Both the position numbers and the translations under genes were made by a program. The notes below the pieces were generated by a model. That model saw only the letters and a program-made list of their open reading frames with translations. It did not search any database and had not been told where the DNA came from. This document shows positions 43,216-52,077 of a DNA stretch of 64,000 bases, piece after piece (position 1 is the first letter of the stretch; each line of letters opens with the position of its first letter). The stretch is from Spirosoma fluviale (lineage in GTDB: Bacteria; Bacteroidota; Bacteroidia; Cytophagales; Spirosomataceae), in assembly GCF_900230225.1 (NCBI RefSeq), contig NZ_OCNH01000001.1, forward strand, positions 1,426,001 through 1,490,000. Reading direction: 5' to 3'.

Positions 43216-44545
43216 AAAATTCCGCGCTTGTTTTCGCTTTTACCTCCTCCAGCGTAGCGCCGGGCATGAGTTCGAGCAGGGTTAGTTTTCCGTTAGGGTA
43301 GCCAAATACGGCCAGATCGGTGATGACCATATCGACTACGCCGGTAGCGGTGAGAGGCAGGGTGCATTGCGGTACGATCTTGGGCGAGCCATCGGGATTG
43401 GTGTGCGTCATGGTGATGATCAGTCGTTTAGCTCCTTTTGCCAGATCCATCGCACCACCTACGCCGAGCAGCGGCTTGCCGGGAACGGCCCAGTTGGCCA
43501 GATTGGCCGCTTCGTCGGCTTCGAGACCGCCCATGATCGCCACGTCGATGTGACCACCCCGAATCATGGCAAATGAATCGGCGCTGTCGAAATAGCTGCT
43601 TCCTTTCAGGGCCGTTACCGGAATTTTACCGGCATTAACGGGGTAATCCATCGCTCCACCACCATCGGCCGGAACCGGGCCAACGCCCAACATGCCGTTT
43701 TCGGTATGCAGAATAATACCCTGCTCGTCGGTGATCAGATCGGCGACGAGCGTGGGGATACCGATGCCCAAATTCACAACATCGCCTTTTTTGAGTTCGG
43801 CCAATGCCCGGCGGGCCATGTTCATGCGGGACTCATCCACTTTCTTAGAGGACGAAACCGAGGCCGAACTGCCAAGGTCTTCCAGCGTGAGCGTGGCCTG
43901 CACCAGATAATCGACAAAGCAACCGGGCGTGTGCACAAATTCAGGGGCAATCTCGCCCACCGGCACAATTTGCTCCACTTCGGCAATGACCAGATCAGCG
44001 GCTGTCGCCATCGCTTTGTTGAAGTTATTTTCTGTCATCCGGTATTGCAGATTCCCGGCCGTATCGGCCCGCCACGCCCGGATGAACGCTACATTGCCCC
44101 GAATACTCTTGACGAATACCTGCTCGACCCCGTCGATGACTTTGGTCTCGCGACCGATAGCCAGCGGTGTTCCGGCGGAAGTTGGCGTATAAAAGCCACC
44201 AATGCCCGCGCCACCCGCCCGGATGGCTTCGGCCAGGGTTCCCTGCGGCAGTAATTCGTAATCGACGGTGCCGTTCTGCGCGGCTTTGACGGCATCGGGG
44301 TTGGACGTAAAAAAGGAGCCGATCAATTTTTTAAGTTGACCATTGCGTAATAGACGCCCACCGCCCAATCCCGTTTCGCCGGTGTTGTTGCCGACGAAGG
44401 TCAGGTTTTTGGTGCCGATCTCGGCCAGCGCGTGCATCAGGTGAACAGGGTTGCCGGTCATGCCGAATCCGCCCTGCAAGAGCGTGTCGCCGTCTTTTAC
44501 CAGACGAGCTGCTGAATGAACGTCTAAAATGGGTACAGTTTTCAT
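43202..44545 (-). CDS. 3-oxoadipate CoA-transferase, A and B subunits fused
   Basis: 447 residues. First half is the A subunit ([39 protein letters not shown]); a linker at about 212-232 ([15 protein letters not shown]) leads to the B subunit ([30 protein letters not shown] with catalytic Glu, [15 protein letters not shown]). It gives 3-oxoadipyl-CoA from succinyl-CoA. In most bacteria these are pcaI and pcaJ; a single-chain form is less common. The start overlaps the pobA stop by 4 bp (ATGA). Confidence 0.92.
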   Translation of the reverse strand: MKTVPILDVHSAARLVKDGDTLLQGGFGMTGNPVHLMHALAEIGTKNLTFVGNNTGETGLGGGRLLRNGQLKKLIGSFFTSNPDAVKAAQNGTVDYELLPQGTLAEAIRAGGAGIGGFYTPTSAGTPLAIGRETKVIDGVEQVFVKSIRGNVAFIRAWRADTAGNLQYRMTENNFNKAMATAADLVIAEVEQIVPVGEIAPEFVHTPGCFVDYLVQATLTLEDLGSSASVSSSKKVDESRMNMARRALAELKKGDVVNLGIGIPTLVADLITDEQGIILHTENGMLGVGPVPADGGGAMDYPVNAGKIPVTALKGSSYFDSADSFAMIRGGHIDVAIMGGLEADEAANLANWAVPGKPLLGVGGAMDLAKGAKRLIITMTHTNPDGSPKIVPQCTLPLTATGVVDMVITDLAVFGYPNGKLTLLELMPGATLEEVKAKTSAEFLMIE

Positions 44546-45759
44546 GCGTGAGTGGGTACAGATTGGGGGGTCTCGCTCGCTTTTTTAGCGGCCAGACCTA
44601 CGTAATTTTCAGCCACAACGGTTGAGGCCGTTGGACTGGTAATGAGTTGATTAAATCGGGAAGCCTGTAAATGAGCGTCGAACAACGATTTGTCCGGGTC
44701 GTGATGCAGAAGTTCGGTCATGAAATTAGAAAATTCCTGCACCCGCCACACCCGACGCATGCAACAGGCGGTATAATCGGCTAGTTCGGCCGTGCTGCCG
44801 TTCTGGTACCAGGCCATCAACGCATCGAACAACTGGCCGGTATCGGCTACGGCCATGTTCAGTCCTTTGGCACCCGTTGGGGGAACGATATGCGCCGAGT
44901 CTCCGGCCAGAAACAGGCGTCCATATTGCATGGGCTCACTCACGAAGCTACGCATGGGCGTAATGGTTTTCTCCAGAATCGGGCCTTCGTGCAGGGTCCA
45001 GCCCGCTGTACCGAGCCGGATTTGCAGTTCTGCCCAGATGCGTTCGTCGGGCCAGTCTTCCAGCGTATCGGTTACGTCGCACTGCACATACAGCCGGGAA
45101 ATTTCGGGTGAGCGCATGCTGTGTAGCGCAAAGCCACGGTCGTGGTAGGCATAGATCAGCTCGTGTGTCGAAGGCGGCACTTTGGCTAGAATACCGAGCC
45201 AGCAATACGGGTAAATTTTATCGTAAACGGTGGTCAGAGACTCTGGTATGGTCTTTCTGGAGATGCCGTGAAAGCCATCGCAACCCGCCACGAAATCGCA
45301 GGCGAGGGTGTGTGTCTCGCCATTGTGGACATACTGAATCATCGGCGTACTAGTATCCAGCCCGTCGATGGAGGTGGCTTCAGCTTCAAACAAAATAGGT
45401 TCACCCATATCCAACCGCAGTTGAATCAAGTCTTTTACGACTTCGGTTTGGGCGTAAATGGTTACCCGTGAACCGCCGGTCAACTCGGCCAGATCAATGC
45501 GGTGCCGTTGGCCGTTGTAGCTGAGGATAACCCCATCATGTACGAGCCCCTGCTCATCCAGTCGGGTGGTGGCTCCGGCCTGCCGAAGCCGGTCGACGGT
45601 GTTTTGCTCGAGCAAACCCGCCCGCTGCCGACTTTCGACGCGTTCCCGGGGTCGATTTTCGAGTACTACAGAGCGAATGCCCTGCTGATGCAATAGTTGC
45701 GCCAGCAAGAGTCCGGCGGGTCCGGCTCCAATAATGCCGACTTGTGTGTGATGGGTCAT
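44542..45759 (-). CDS. pobA: 4-hydroxybenzoate 3-monooxygenase
   Basis: 405 residues. FAD enzyme turning 4-hydroxybenzoate to protocatechuate with NADPH and O2. FAD-binding GAGPAG (11-16), substrate/NADPH region [12 protein letters not shown] motif [10 protein letters not shown], and [16 protein letters not shown] for flavin ribityl binding. Length fits PobA. It lies inside the pca operon, overlapping both neighbours by 4 bp, so 4-hydroxybenzoate and protocatechuate steps are co-expressed. Confidence 0.95.
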   Translation of the reverse strand: MTHHTQVGIIGAGPAGLLLAQLLHQQGIRSVVLENRPRERVESRQRAGLLEQNTVDRLRQAGATTRLDEQGLVHDGVILSYNGQRHRIDLAELTGGSRVTIYAQTEVVKDLIQLRLDMGEPILFEAEATSIDGLDTSTPMIQYVHNGETHTLACDFVAGCDGFHGISRKTIPESLTTVYDKIYPYCWLGILAKVPPSTHELIYAYHDRGFALHSMRSPEISRLYVQCDVTDTLEDWPDERIWAELQIRLGTAGWTLHEGPILEKTITPMRSFVSEPMQYGRLFLAGDSAHIVPPTGAKGLNMAVADTGQLFDALMAWYQNGSTAELADYTACCMRRVWRVQEFSNFMTELLHHDPDKSLFDAHLQASRFNQLITSPTASTVVAENYVGLAAKKASETPQSVPTHA

Positions 45760-46877
45760 GGCTGTTGGTTTAGAATTTCGCTGGCTGCGTGAAAGGCTTC
45801 ATTGGCGGCTGGCAAGCCACAATACAGGGCTGATTGCATGATAACTTCCTTGATTTCGGCTGCACTGACGCCGTTGTTTAAAGCCGCCCGAACGTGCATC
45901 TGAAATTCGGCTTTGCGGTTGAGGGCTATGAGCATGGCCAGTGTAATCAGGCTTCGGTTGTGTTTGGAAAGGCCCGGCCGCGTCCAGATTTCACCCCAGG
46001 CGTAGTTGGTGATGAACTGCTGAAAGTCAGCGTTGAACTCGGTAATCTGGTTATTGGCTTTATCGACGTGGGCGTCGCCCAGCACCGTCCGCCGAACGTG
46101 CATGCCCTTATCAAAGGTCGATTCGCCGACCAGAAAATTGATGAGCACTTGTGCGTACCGTTCTGGTAGTTCGGTACTGGACAAGTGCCGGGCGGGCAAA
46201 ACAGCCAGTTGAGCATTGGGAATGTTATTTCGGAGAAATTCAGCCTGTTCCAGGTTCGTCACCGGGTCTTCGTCGCCTGTAATGACCAGCGTTTCTACCG
46301 AAAGCTGGTCTAATGATCCCCGGAAGTCGGCATCCCGGATAGCCGCGCAACAGGCGGAATACCCATCAATCGGCGAGCGTAGAAACATGTCTTTGGTCGC
46401 GGCCACTCGTTCAGGTTTATTCGTTCGGAAGCCTTCCGTGAACCAGCGCTCCATAGTATCGTCGACAATGGACTGCATACCCTGTTCGGCAATGGTGGCA
46501 ATGCGCCCGTTCCAGCGTTCGTCGTTGCCGATTTTAGCCCCTGTATTGCTCAGAACGATCTTCTTAAATCGATCACGATGATTGATGCCCAGCCACTGGC
46601 CTATTAATCCACCCATCGACAGGCCACAGAAATAGGCCTGTTCGATGTTCAGGCTGTCCATCAGGTCAATAACGTCCTGCCCCAACAGATCAATAGTGTA
46701 GGGACCGGGTGTGATATCACTCCCCCCATGCCCGCGCGTATCATACCGAAGCACTCGGAAGTAGGGTAAGAGAAAGGGAATCAGTTCGTCCCACATCATC
46801 ATCTCGGCTCCGAGGGAGTTGGAGAAGATTAGGACCGGGCTGTTGGGCGTACCTTGTAGTTTATAGTTGATGGGCAT
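45756..46877 (-). CDS. pcaL: Fused 3-oxoadipate enol-lactonase / 4-carboxymuconolactone decarboxylase
   Basis: 373 residues. N-terminal alpha/beta hydrolase (PcaD): YDTRGHGGSD, nucleophile GLSMGG (S87), acid in ITGDEDPVTN and H in PARHLSS. C-terminal 110 residues are the carboxymuconolactone decarboxylase (PcaC) fold: GEIWTRPGLSKHNRSLITLAMLI, GVSAAEIKEVIMQSALYCGLPAA. Fusion of D then C is called PcaL in some actinobacteria and elsewhere. It overlaps pobA by 4 bp and is 234 bp from pcaB across a 44-bp perfect inverted repeat. Confidence 0.93.
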   Translation of the reverse strand: MPINYKLQGTPNSPVLIFSNSLGAEMMMWDELIPFLLPYFRVLRYDTRGHGGSDITPGPYTIDLLGQDVIDLMDSLNIEQAYFCGLSMGGLIGQWLGINHRDRFKKIVLSNTGAKIGNDERWNGRIATIAEQGMQSIVDDTMERWFTEGFRTNKPERVAATKDMFLRSPIDGYSACCAAIRDADFRGSLDQLSVETLVITGDEDPVTNLEQAEFLRNNIPNAQLAVLPARHLSSTELPERYAQVLINFLVGESTFDKGMHVRRTVLGDAHVDKANNQITEFNADFQQFITNYAWGEIWTRPGLSKHNRSLITLAMLIALNRKAEFQMHVRAALNNGVSAAEIKEVIMQSALYCGLPAANEAFHAASEILNQQP

Positions 46878-46981
46878 AAGGAAAAGCGAAAGAGTGAATG
46901 AGCGAAAGAGCGCAAGAGTGTTTTTCGTTATCTGAGGCTCTTTAGATGGTGAAGCCGTTGTAAACTTTTTAGTTTACTAAA

Positions 46982-47086
46982 AAAGGGGGCTTCGCGGCTG
47001 TAGTACCGACCGTCCCGGTCGGGTGAGAAGCGATTAGATAAACACCCGACCGGGACGGTCGGTACTACAGCCGCGAAGCCCCCTTT
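46982..47086. repeat. Perfect 44-bp inverted repeat of REP-like type in the pca operon
   Basis: Arms 46982-47025 and 47043-47086 are exact complements at all 44 positions, loop 17 bases. The inner half of each arm is the REP-like unit (GTAGTA then CCGACCG, TCC, CGGTCGG). The outer half (AAAGGGGGCTTCGCGGC) is a GC-rich palindrome that could stand as a terminator on its own. Confidence 0.85.
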
Positions 47087-47110
47087 CCTTTCAACTTATT
47101 TTGGGAAAGT

Positions 47111-48433
47111 TTAAACAGGTCCTGTAGCCTGCTTTTGTAAAATCATATCAATAATCTCCATTGCCTGCCCCAGTGAGTTTTCCGGTTTGAAAAGCGCATC
47201 CAGATCGGGTAAGTCAATCGCTTGTTCACGAAGTACCTCTTTAAGGTGTTTGTTTTGTGTAACCGCCAACGCACACGCTTTTTCAATCAGTTCATGCGCG
47301 TTGGCTTTGCCCAGTCTGGGGGCTAATGCCAATGAAACGGTTTCGGCGTAGATCAGTCCGTTGGTCAGTTCGAGGTTCTGGCGCATTCGCTGGGTATCTA
47401 CTTCCAGATTGTCGAGCAACTCAAGACTGCGTTCAACGGTCCCGGCTGTCAACTGCATAATGTCGGTCAGTACGTCCCATTCCGAATGCCAGCGCCCGGC
47501 GGAGCGTTCGTGTTCCTGCGGCATGGCCGATAGTATCGTCGCTACCAGATTTGGTACCCGATTGGCGTTAGCCAGAATGGCCGTGGTCGTGACCGGGTTG
47601 CGTTTGTGTGGCATCGTACTGGAGCCGCCCTTGCCTGCTGCTTTTCCTTCCAGCACTTCGGCGACTTCGGTCTGCATAAGCAACATGACATCGTTCGCCA
47701 TCTTGGCCAGGCTGCCTGTGAGAATACCCAGCACGGCGGCAAACTCGGCCAGGTTATCCCGTTGTGTATGCCAGGAAACCGAAGGTTGTAATCCCAATTG
47801 GTCCGCTACATCCTGATGCACCGAAGCCGAAATCGACGCATTACGACTACCGACCGCCCCCGCCAATTGTAGAACCAATACTCGTTTTCGGCATTCGGCC
47901 AGGCGTTGTTGACTGCGGCTAAGTCCATCCAGCCACAAAGCCGTTTTCAGCCCGAAGGTGATCGGTTTCGCCTGTTGCAACAACGTCCGACCAATCATGA
48001 CGGTTTCGCGGTGCTTTTGGGTCAGGACAATCAGTCTGTCTGTCAGCGCCGGGAGTTTATCGTCCAGCCAGGCGAGCACGCTTTTGATCGTCAAAACGGT
48101 AGCCGTATCGACCACATCCTGACTCGTAGCGCCCAGATGCACAGATCCGGCCGCTTCCTCACTCTGCTTCCGAACGATGCCGGTGAGCTGTTTGACTAGC
48201 GGAATCGCGGCATTGCCACTCAGGGAAATGTCTTTTTTGAGCCGTTCGAAATCCAGCAGATCAACAGTACAATAAGCCGCAATCAACTCAGCCGAATTGG
48301 TTGGAATAAGACCATTTTTTGCCTGAGCCGTTGCCAATGCCGCTTCAAACCGAAGCATGTGCGCAACGGTCGTTTCTTCAGATAATAACGATTGCACATC
48401 AGAACTATAAAACAGGCTGGAATACAGGCTCAT
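47111..48433 (-). CDS. pcaB: 3-carboxy-cis,cis-muconate cycloisomerase
   Basis: 440 residues, fumarase/aspartase superfamily. Converts 3-carboxymuconate to 4-carboxymuconolactone. Signature GSSTMPHKRNP plus HLGATSQDVVDT, GRTLLQQAKPITFG and PQEHERSAGRWHSEWD match PcaB rather than argininosuccinate or adenylosuccinate lyase. 15 bp after pcaG. Confidence 0.94.
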   Translation of the reverse strand: MSLYSSLFYSSDVQSLLSEETTVAHMLRFEAALATAQAKNGLIPTNSAELIAAYCTVDLLDFERLKKDISLSGNAAIPLVKQLTGIVRKQSEEAAGSVHLGATSQDVVDTATVLTIKSVLAWLDDKLPALTDRLIVLTQKHRETVMIGRTLLQQAKPITFGLKTALWLDGLSRSQQRLAECRKRVLVLQLAGAVGSRNASISASVHQDVADQLGLQPSVSWHTQRDNLAEFAAVLGILTGSLAKMANDVMLLMQTEVAEVLEGKAAGKGGSSTMPHKRNPVTTTAILANANRVPNLVATILSAMPQEHERSAGRWHSEWDVLTDIMQLTAGTVERSLELLDNLEVDTQRMRQNLELTNGLIYAETVSLALAPRLGKANAHELIEKACALAVTQNKHLKEVLREQAIDLPDLDALFKPENSLGQAMEIIDMILQKQATGPV

Positions 48434-48448
48434 GGTCGGGTTAACGGA

Positions 48449-48970
48449 TTAGACCTCGAAAAATACGGTTTCCTGCTCACCCTGCATATAAATATCGAAC
48501 AGATAGCCGGCCGAAGTCTTTCGGGCAATGAGCGTTTGGCGTCGTTCGGTGGGCACCAGCGTCAACACCGGGTCCGTTGCATTGGCGGCTGCTTCGTCAG
48601 CAAAGTAGAGCCGAGTATAGGAGTGAATCGGTTGTCCGCGCATGAACACAATGACCGAAAGATGAGGAGCCTGCCCCTCCACCGAGCCTGGCTTTACAGC
48701 ATGAAAAACAAATCGATTTTGGGAGTCCGTCCCCGTCCCGAATCGGCCAAAAAGCTTGTTATGGGCGTCCCAGACTTCAATCATGGCATCGGGAATAATG
48801 ACGCCCTCCCCGTCATAGACGTTTCCAGTGATCGTAATAGCATTCGGCTCATCGAGTGGATTGACCAACTGATTTTCCACCAGACTTTTGAAATCGTACC
48901 CGTATTGCTCGGGTGTCAGGCCGTAGGCGAAGTAAGGTCCAACGGTTTGTGAAGGGGTTTGTCGTGGCAT
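48449..48970 (-). CDS. pcaG: Protocatechuate 3,4-dioxygenase alpha subunit
   Basis: 173 residues. PcaG has the intradiol dioxygenase fold but lost some metal ligands. Visible TPSQTVGPYFAYGLTPEQYGY, ITGNVYDGEGVIIPDAMIEVWDA and HLSVIVFMRGQPIHSYTRLYF. It pairs with PcaH; genes 11 bp apart and in the order H-G. Confidence 0.94.
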   Translation of the reverse strand: MPRQTPSQTVGPYFAYGLTPEQYGYDFKSLVENQLVNPLDEPNAITITGNVYDGEGVIIPDAMIEVWDAHNKLFGRFGTGTDSQNRFVFHAVKPGSVEGQAPHLSVIVFMRGQPIHSYTRLYFADEAAANATDPVLTLVPTERRQTLIARKTSAGYLFDIYMQGEQETVFFEV

Positions 48971-48981
48971 GGAATTGATGG

Positions 48982-49689
48982 TTAAGCCGTCTCAAAGGGC
49001 GTTGACTTATTTCCTCTCAACACAAAATCGAACCGATAGCCCAGGGCAAAATGGGGCTCGGTAACGCTTAAATCAAACTGCGAAATCAACAGCTCCCGCC
49101 CTTTGGGGGGCACGCCCAGAAAAATGGGGTCGTATTGCAACAGTGGGTCGCCGGGGAAGTACATTTGGGTTACCAGTCGCGTCGTGATATTCGGCCCGAA
49201 CAACGAAAAGTGAATATGGTTGGGCCTCCAGGCGTTGTAATGGTTGCCCCACGGATAGGCCCCCGGCTTTATGGTATAGAATCGGTAGTTGCCGTCGGCA
49301 TCGGTCAGTACGCGGCCGGTTCCCAGAAAATTAGGGTCGATTGGGGCATCGTGCTGATCTACTTTATGCACATACCGTCCCGCCGAATTGGCCTGCCAGA
49401 TCTCGATTAATGTGTGTGGAATTGGCCTACCGTTTTCGTCCATGACTTTGCCATGCACCACAATCCGTTCGCCCAGCGGCTCGCCGTTCCGAACGGAATT
49501 TTTTGTCAGATCATGGTCGAGCGGACCCAGGTGTGTTTCGCCAAAAACGGGGCCGGTCAGCTCCGAAAGCGACTGTTTGATAACGACCAGCGGCTTTGTC
49601 GGCCCCCGCAGTACCGTCGATTTATACTCGGGAGAAATGTAGGGCGGGTGCACCTCCCGGTCGAAGTGATTGTAGATAAGTTCGCTCAT
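48982..49689 (-). CDS. pcaH: Protocatechuate 3,4-dioxygenase beta subunit
   Basis: 235 residues. The catalytic Fe(III) subunit: VHGKVMDENGRPIPHTLIEIWQ, RFYTIKPGAYPWG, and NAWRPNHIHFSLFG with the two His ligands; Tyr ligands are in GRYVHKVDQ and AYPWGNHY. Cleaves protocatechuate between the hydroxyl-bearing carbons to 3-carboxymuconate. First gene of the pca operon, divergent from the AraC regulator with a 143-bp gap. Confidence 0.95.
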   Translation of the reverse strand: MSELIYNHFDREVHPPYISPEYKSTVLRGPTKPLVVIKQSLSELTGPVFGETHLGPLDHDLTKNSVRNGEPLGERIVVHGKVMDENGRPIPHTLIEIWQANSAGRYVHKVDQHDAPIDPNFLGTGRVLTDADGNYRFYTIKPGAYPWGNHYNAWRPNHIHFSLFGPNITTRLVTQMYFPGDPLLQYDPIFLGVPPKGRELLISQFDLSVTEPHFALGYRFDFVLRGNKSTPFETA

Positions 49690-49832
49690 GCCGAACGTAT
49701 AGCTGGTTAAGGAATTCGTTCAGCAAAGCTATGGGCATGGTCATAAATTATCTTGGATTAATAAAAATATGACTTGCACAAATCAAACATTGACGTCAAC
49801 TTTAGACGTTTATTTAGCTATTTTAAACATAG

Positions 49833-50714
49833 ATGTCGATTCGTCTTCAAAATTTTGGGGGCCTGTATGGCGATAACAACCAGCCGTTTACCAACGGGTT
49901 CATCCATCATGAATTACTGGAAGTCCGTAGTCAACTTTACGATTGGGACATCGACGAGCACCTGCATACCGATTTGATACAGGTATTCTTTTTTACCTCG
50001 GGCAATGGTGTACTTGTGTCGGAACTACGGCGAATTACGCTAACGCCCCCCTGCGTGTTGCTGATTCCGGCCAATACCTTGCATGGCTTTGCTTTTCAGT
50101 CGAATATGGTTGGGGAGGTTTTTACCATTGCCGAGCAGTCGCTGGATGTTTTTTCAAAAGCGATGCCTCAGCTTTTTCTGGATATCAATCAACTAAGTCA
50201 GTATCCGTTTGAGGGCCTTGTCGAGGAGTTTGACAAGCTGCGATGGATTAAGGATCAACTGGTCCAAGAGTTGAACGAAGACAAGGTCGAGAAAAAAGCC
50301 CAGCTTCATGCGTTACTTCAATTGTTGCTGGTCAGCCTGTACCGGATGCGGCAGGAGTCGGCTATTGCGGGGGCGGTGTCAACGAATCGTACTTTACAGT
50401 ATTTCAATGCGTTCCAGAAACTCATCCGGCAGTCGATTCACGAGTTAAAAACTATTCAGGAGTATGCCGCTGCGCTGAACATTACCGCCGTTCACCTCAA
50501 CCGGATTTGCCAGTCGGTGGTAAAAAAGTCGGCCCTGCAAATCGTCCACGATAACCTGACCAACGAAGCGAAGAAGTACCTGTTGAACACAACCTATTCC
50601 TTATCCGAGATATCGTATGTACTGAGTTTCAAAGACCCGGCTTATTTTTCGAGGCTTTTCAAAAAACAAACCGGGCTCTCACCCGGTCAGTTTCGTAGGT
50701 TGGGAAAGATGTAA
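49833..50714 (+). CDS. AraC-family regulator divergent from the pca operon
   Basis: 293 residues. N-terminal cupin-like sensor domain (WDIDEHLHTDLIQVFFF, LLIPANTLHGFAFQ) and C-terminal two helix-turn-helix units (TIQEYAAALNITAVHLNRIC and SLSEISYVLSFKDPAYFSRLFKKQ). The layout matches the PobR/PcaQ-type AraC activators, which sense 4-hydroxybenzoate or protocatechuate. It is head-to-head with pcaH, so it probably controls the pca operon and itself from the shared 143-bp region. The ligand is inferred. Confidence 0.85.
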   Translation: MSIRLQNFGGLYGDNNQPFTNGFIHHELLEVRSQLYDWDIDEHLHTDLIQVFFFTSGNGVLVSELRRITLTPPCVLLIPANTLHGFAFQSNMVGEVFTIAEQSLDVFSKAMPQLFLDINQLSQYPFEGLVEEFDKLRWIKDQLVQELNEDKVEKKAQLHALLQLLLVSLYRMRQESAIAGAVSTNRTLQYFNAFQKLIRQSIHELKTIQEYAAALNITAVHLNRICQSVVKKSALQIVHDNLTNEAKKYLLNTTYSLSEISYVLSFKDPAYFSRLFKKQTGLSPGQFRRLGKM

Positions 50715-50723
50715 GCAAGGAGC

Positions 50724-50915
50724 TTATGAAGGACTTGATTCCAGCTTAATCGCTCGTTTCACGGCCACAAAAGAGGAGAGAAAGCCAGTTAAAGCACCAA
50801 TAAAGGCTGATAGCAGAATTATCGGCACTTTCGGAAGTGGTTCATGGGTAGCAACGATCTCCACCCCCTTGATGAGCAGAAGTGCGGGCAGGGCAAAGAG
50901 CAGTCCGATAGCCAC
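50724..50915 (-). CDS. Small two-helix membrane protein downstream of madM
   Basis: 63 residues from a GTG at 50915. Two hydrophobic helices ([16 protein letters not shown] and [23 protein letters not shown]) separated by a short charged loop and a basic tail. It sits 22 bases after the madM stop on the same strand, so it could be a malonate-transport accessory or a leftover. In-frame upstream codons back to 50933 carry no ATG; an ATG at 50920 is out of frame. I do not recognise it. Confidence 0.45.
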
Positions 50916-50937
50916 GCCATTCAGTAGGGCTATCTAC

Positions 50938-51696
50938 TTAAAAAAGCACCCGCATCAACAAATACAGCACCGACGGGCACATCAGGCAACCCAGGCCCGT
51001 GTGAAAGGTAGCCGTTAAGGCCCCATAGGGCACTAATTTAGGGTCGGTAGCGGCCAGGCCTGCCGACACCCCGCTGGTAGTGCCCATAATGCCGCCATAA
51101 ATCATGGCTGTATGCGGATTGTCCAGGCCAATGTAACGGGCTGCGAACGGAGTAATAATAGTAACAAAAACCGCTTTGACTACGCCAGTTGCAATGCTTA
51201 ACGCCATTACGTCGGAGCTGGCCCCAATAGCCGCGCCGGTTACTGGACCAACGATATATGTGACCGCGCCAGCACCTATGGTCGTCAGGCTGACAACATC
51301 CGTATAACCCCATGCCATCGCAATGGTTACGCCCACAAAAAAGGGTATTATAGTTCCTAAAAAGAGCGATAAGGCACCAATCCAGCCGGTTTGGCGCATC
51401 ACCACAAAACTGGCCCCCATCGCTGTCGAGATTATGGCGAAGTCGCGGAACATTGTCCCGCCCATCAGCCCAAAACCGGAGAAGATCTTCACATCGGCAA
51501 TACCTTTGCCGCCCCCCGAGTAGATGCCTCCTACGTAGGCCAGCACCAACCCCATAACGATAGCAATGGCCGATGCCGGGATTTTCTTATTGGTTAACCG
51601 GTTGGACATGATGGCTGATGCGTAAATCATGAGTCCGACAGTCAGAAAGGCGACGACCAACCCATTTTTTTCAAGAAACTGGCTTATAATGTCCAT
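50938..51696 (-). CDS. madM: Malonate transporter subunit MadM
   Basis: 252 residues, polytopic. Ten-helix-like pattern with MadM features: FLTVGLMIYASAIMSNRLT, SGFGLMGGTMFRDFAIIST and the repeat-like GIMGTTSGVSAGLAATDPKLVPYG. Works with MadL as a Na+-dependent malonate carrier. The Met at 51696 keeps the overlap with madL at 26 bp; a Met twelve codons upstream is possible. Confidence 0.88.
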   Translation of the reverse strand: MDIISQFLEKNGLVVAFLTVGLMIYASAIMSNRLTNKKIPASAIAIVMGLVLAYVGGIYSGGGKGIADVKIFSGFGLMGGTMFRDFAIISTAMGASFVVMRQTGWIGALSLFLGTIIPFFVGVTIAMAWGYTDVVSLTTIGAGAVTYIVGPVTGAAIGASSDVMALSIATGVVKAVFVTIITPFAARYIGLDNPHTAMIYGGIMGTTSGVSAGLAATDPKLVPYGALTATFHTGLGCLMCPSVLYLLMRVLF

Positions 51697-52066
51697 GCTG
51701 GTCGTTGGGTTGAGATTTGGAGAATTTGGCAAGAGCGGGAATCAAAGACAGACAAATCAGCGCCGGAATAATGCCAGCAAAAAGGGCCATAAAGCCGCTC
51801 GAAACGGCCACTTTAACGTTTTGAATGGCCGACATAGCCACCACAATCGGGATGTACATCTGGCTCCAGAACTCAATGCCCCGGTCGGTAAGCTTGTGCG
51901 TATATCCCTTTCGGGTAAACCAGTCATTCAGGAAGATCAGCAGCAGCATGGCAAAACCAACCCCGCCCACATTGGCATCAATGCCAATCAGTCGACCGAG
52001 GAGTTCACCGATCAACTGTCCGGTTACGTAACAAAAAGCCAGAATGGCCACACCATAAATTATCAT
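51671..52066 (-). CDS. madL: Malonate transporter subunit MadL
   Basis: 131 residues, four membrane helices, MadL family (GQLIGELLGRLIGIDANVGGVGFAML, SQMYIPIVVAMSAIQNV). Overlaps madM and begins 12 bp after the acyl-CoA ligase stop. Uptake of malonate is the expected role. Confidence 0.88.
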   Translation of the reverse strand: MIIYGVAILAFCYVTGQLIGELLGRLIGIDANVGGVGFAMLLLIFLNDWFTRKGYTHKLTDRGIEFWSQMYIPIVVAMSAIQNVKVAVSSGFMALFAGIIPALICLSLIPALAKFSKSQPNDQHGHYKPVS

Positions 52067-52077
52067 ATAGGTACAAG

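Noticed and set aside
46878..47110. Possible insertion-sequence remnant between pcaL and pcaB
   Set aside because: Only the palindrome is present; no transposase fragment or target-site duplication is visible.
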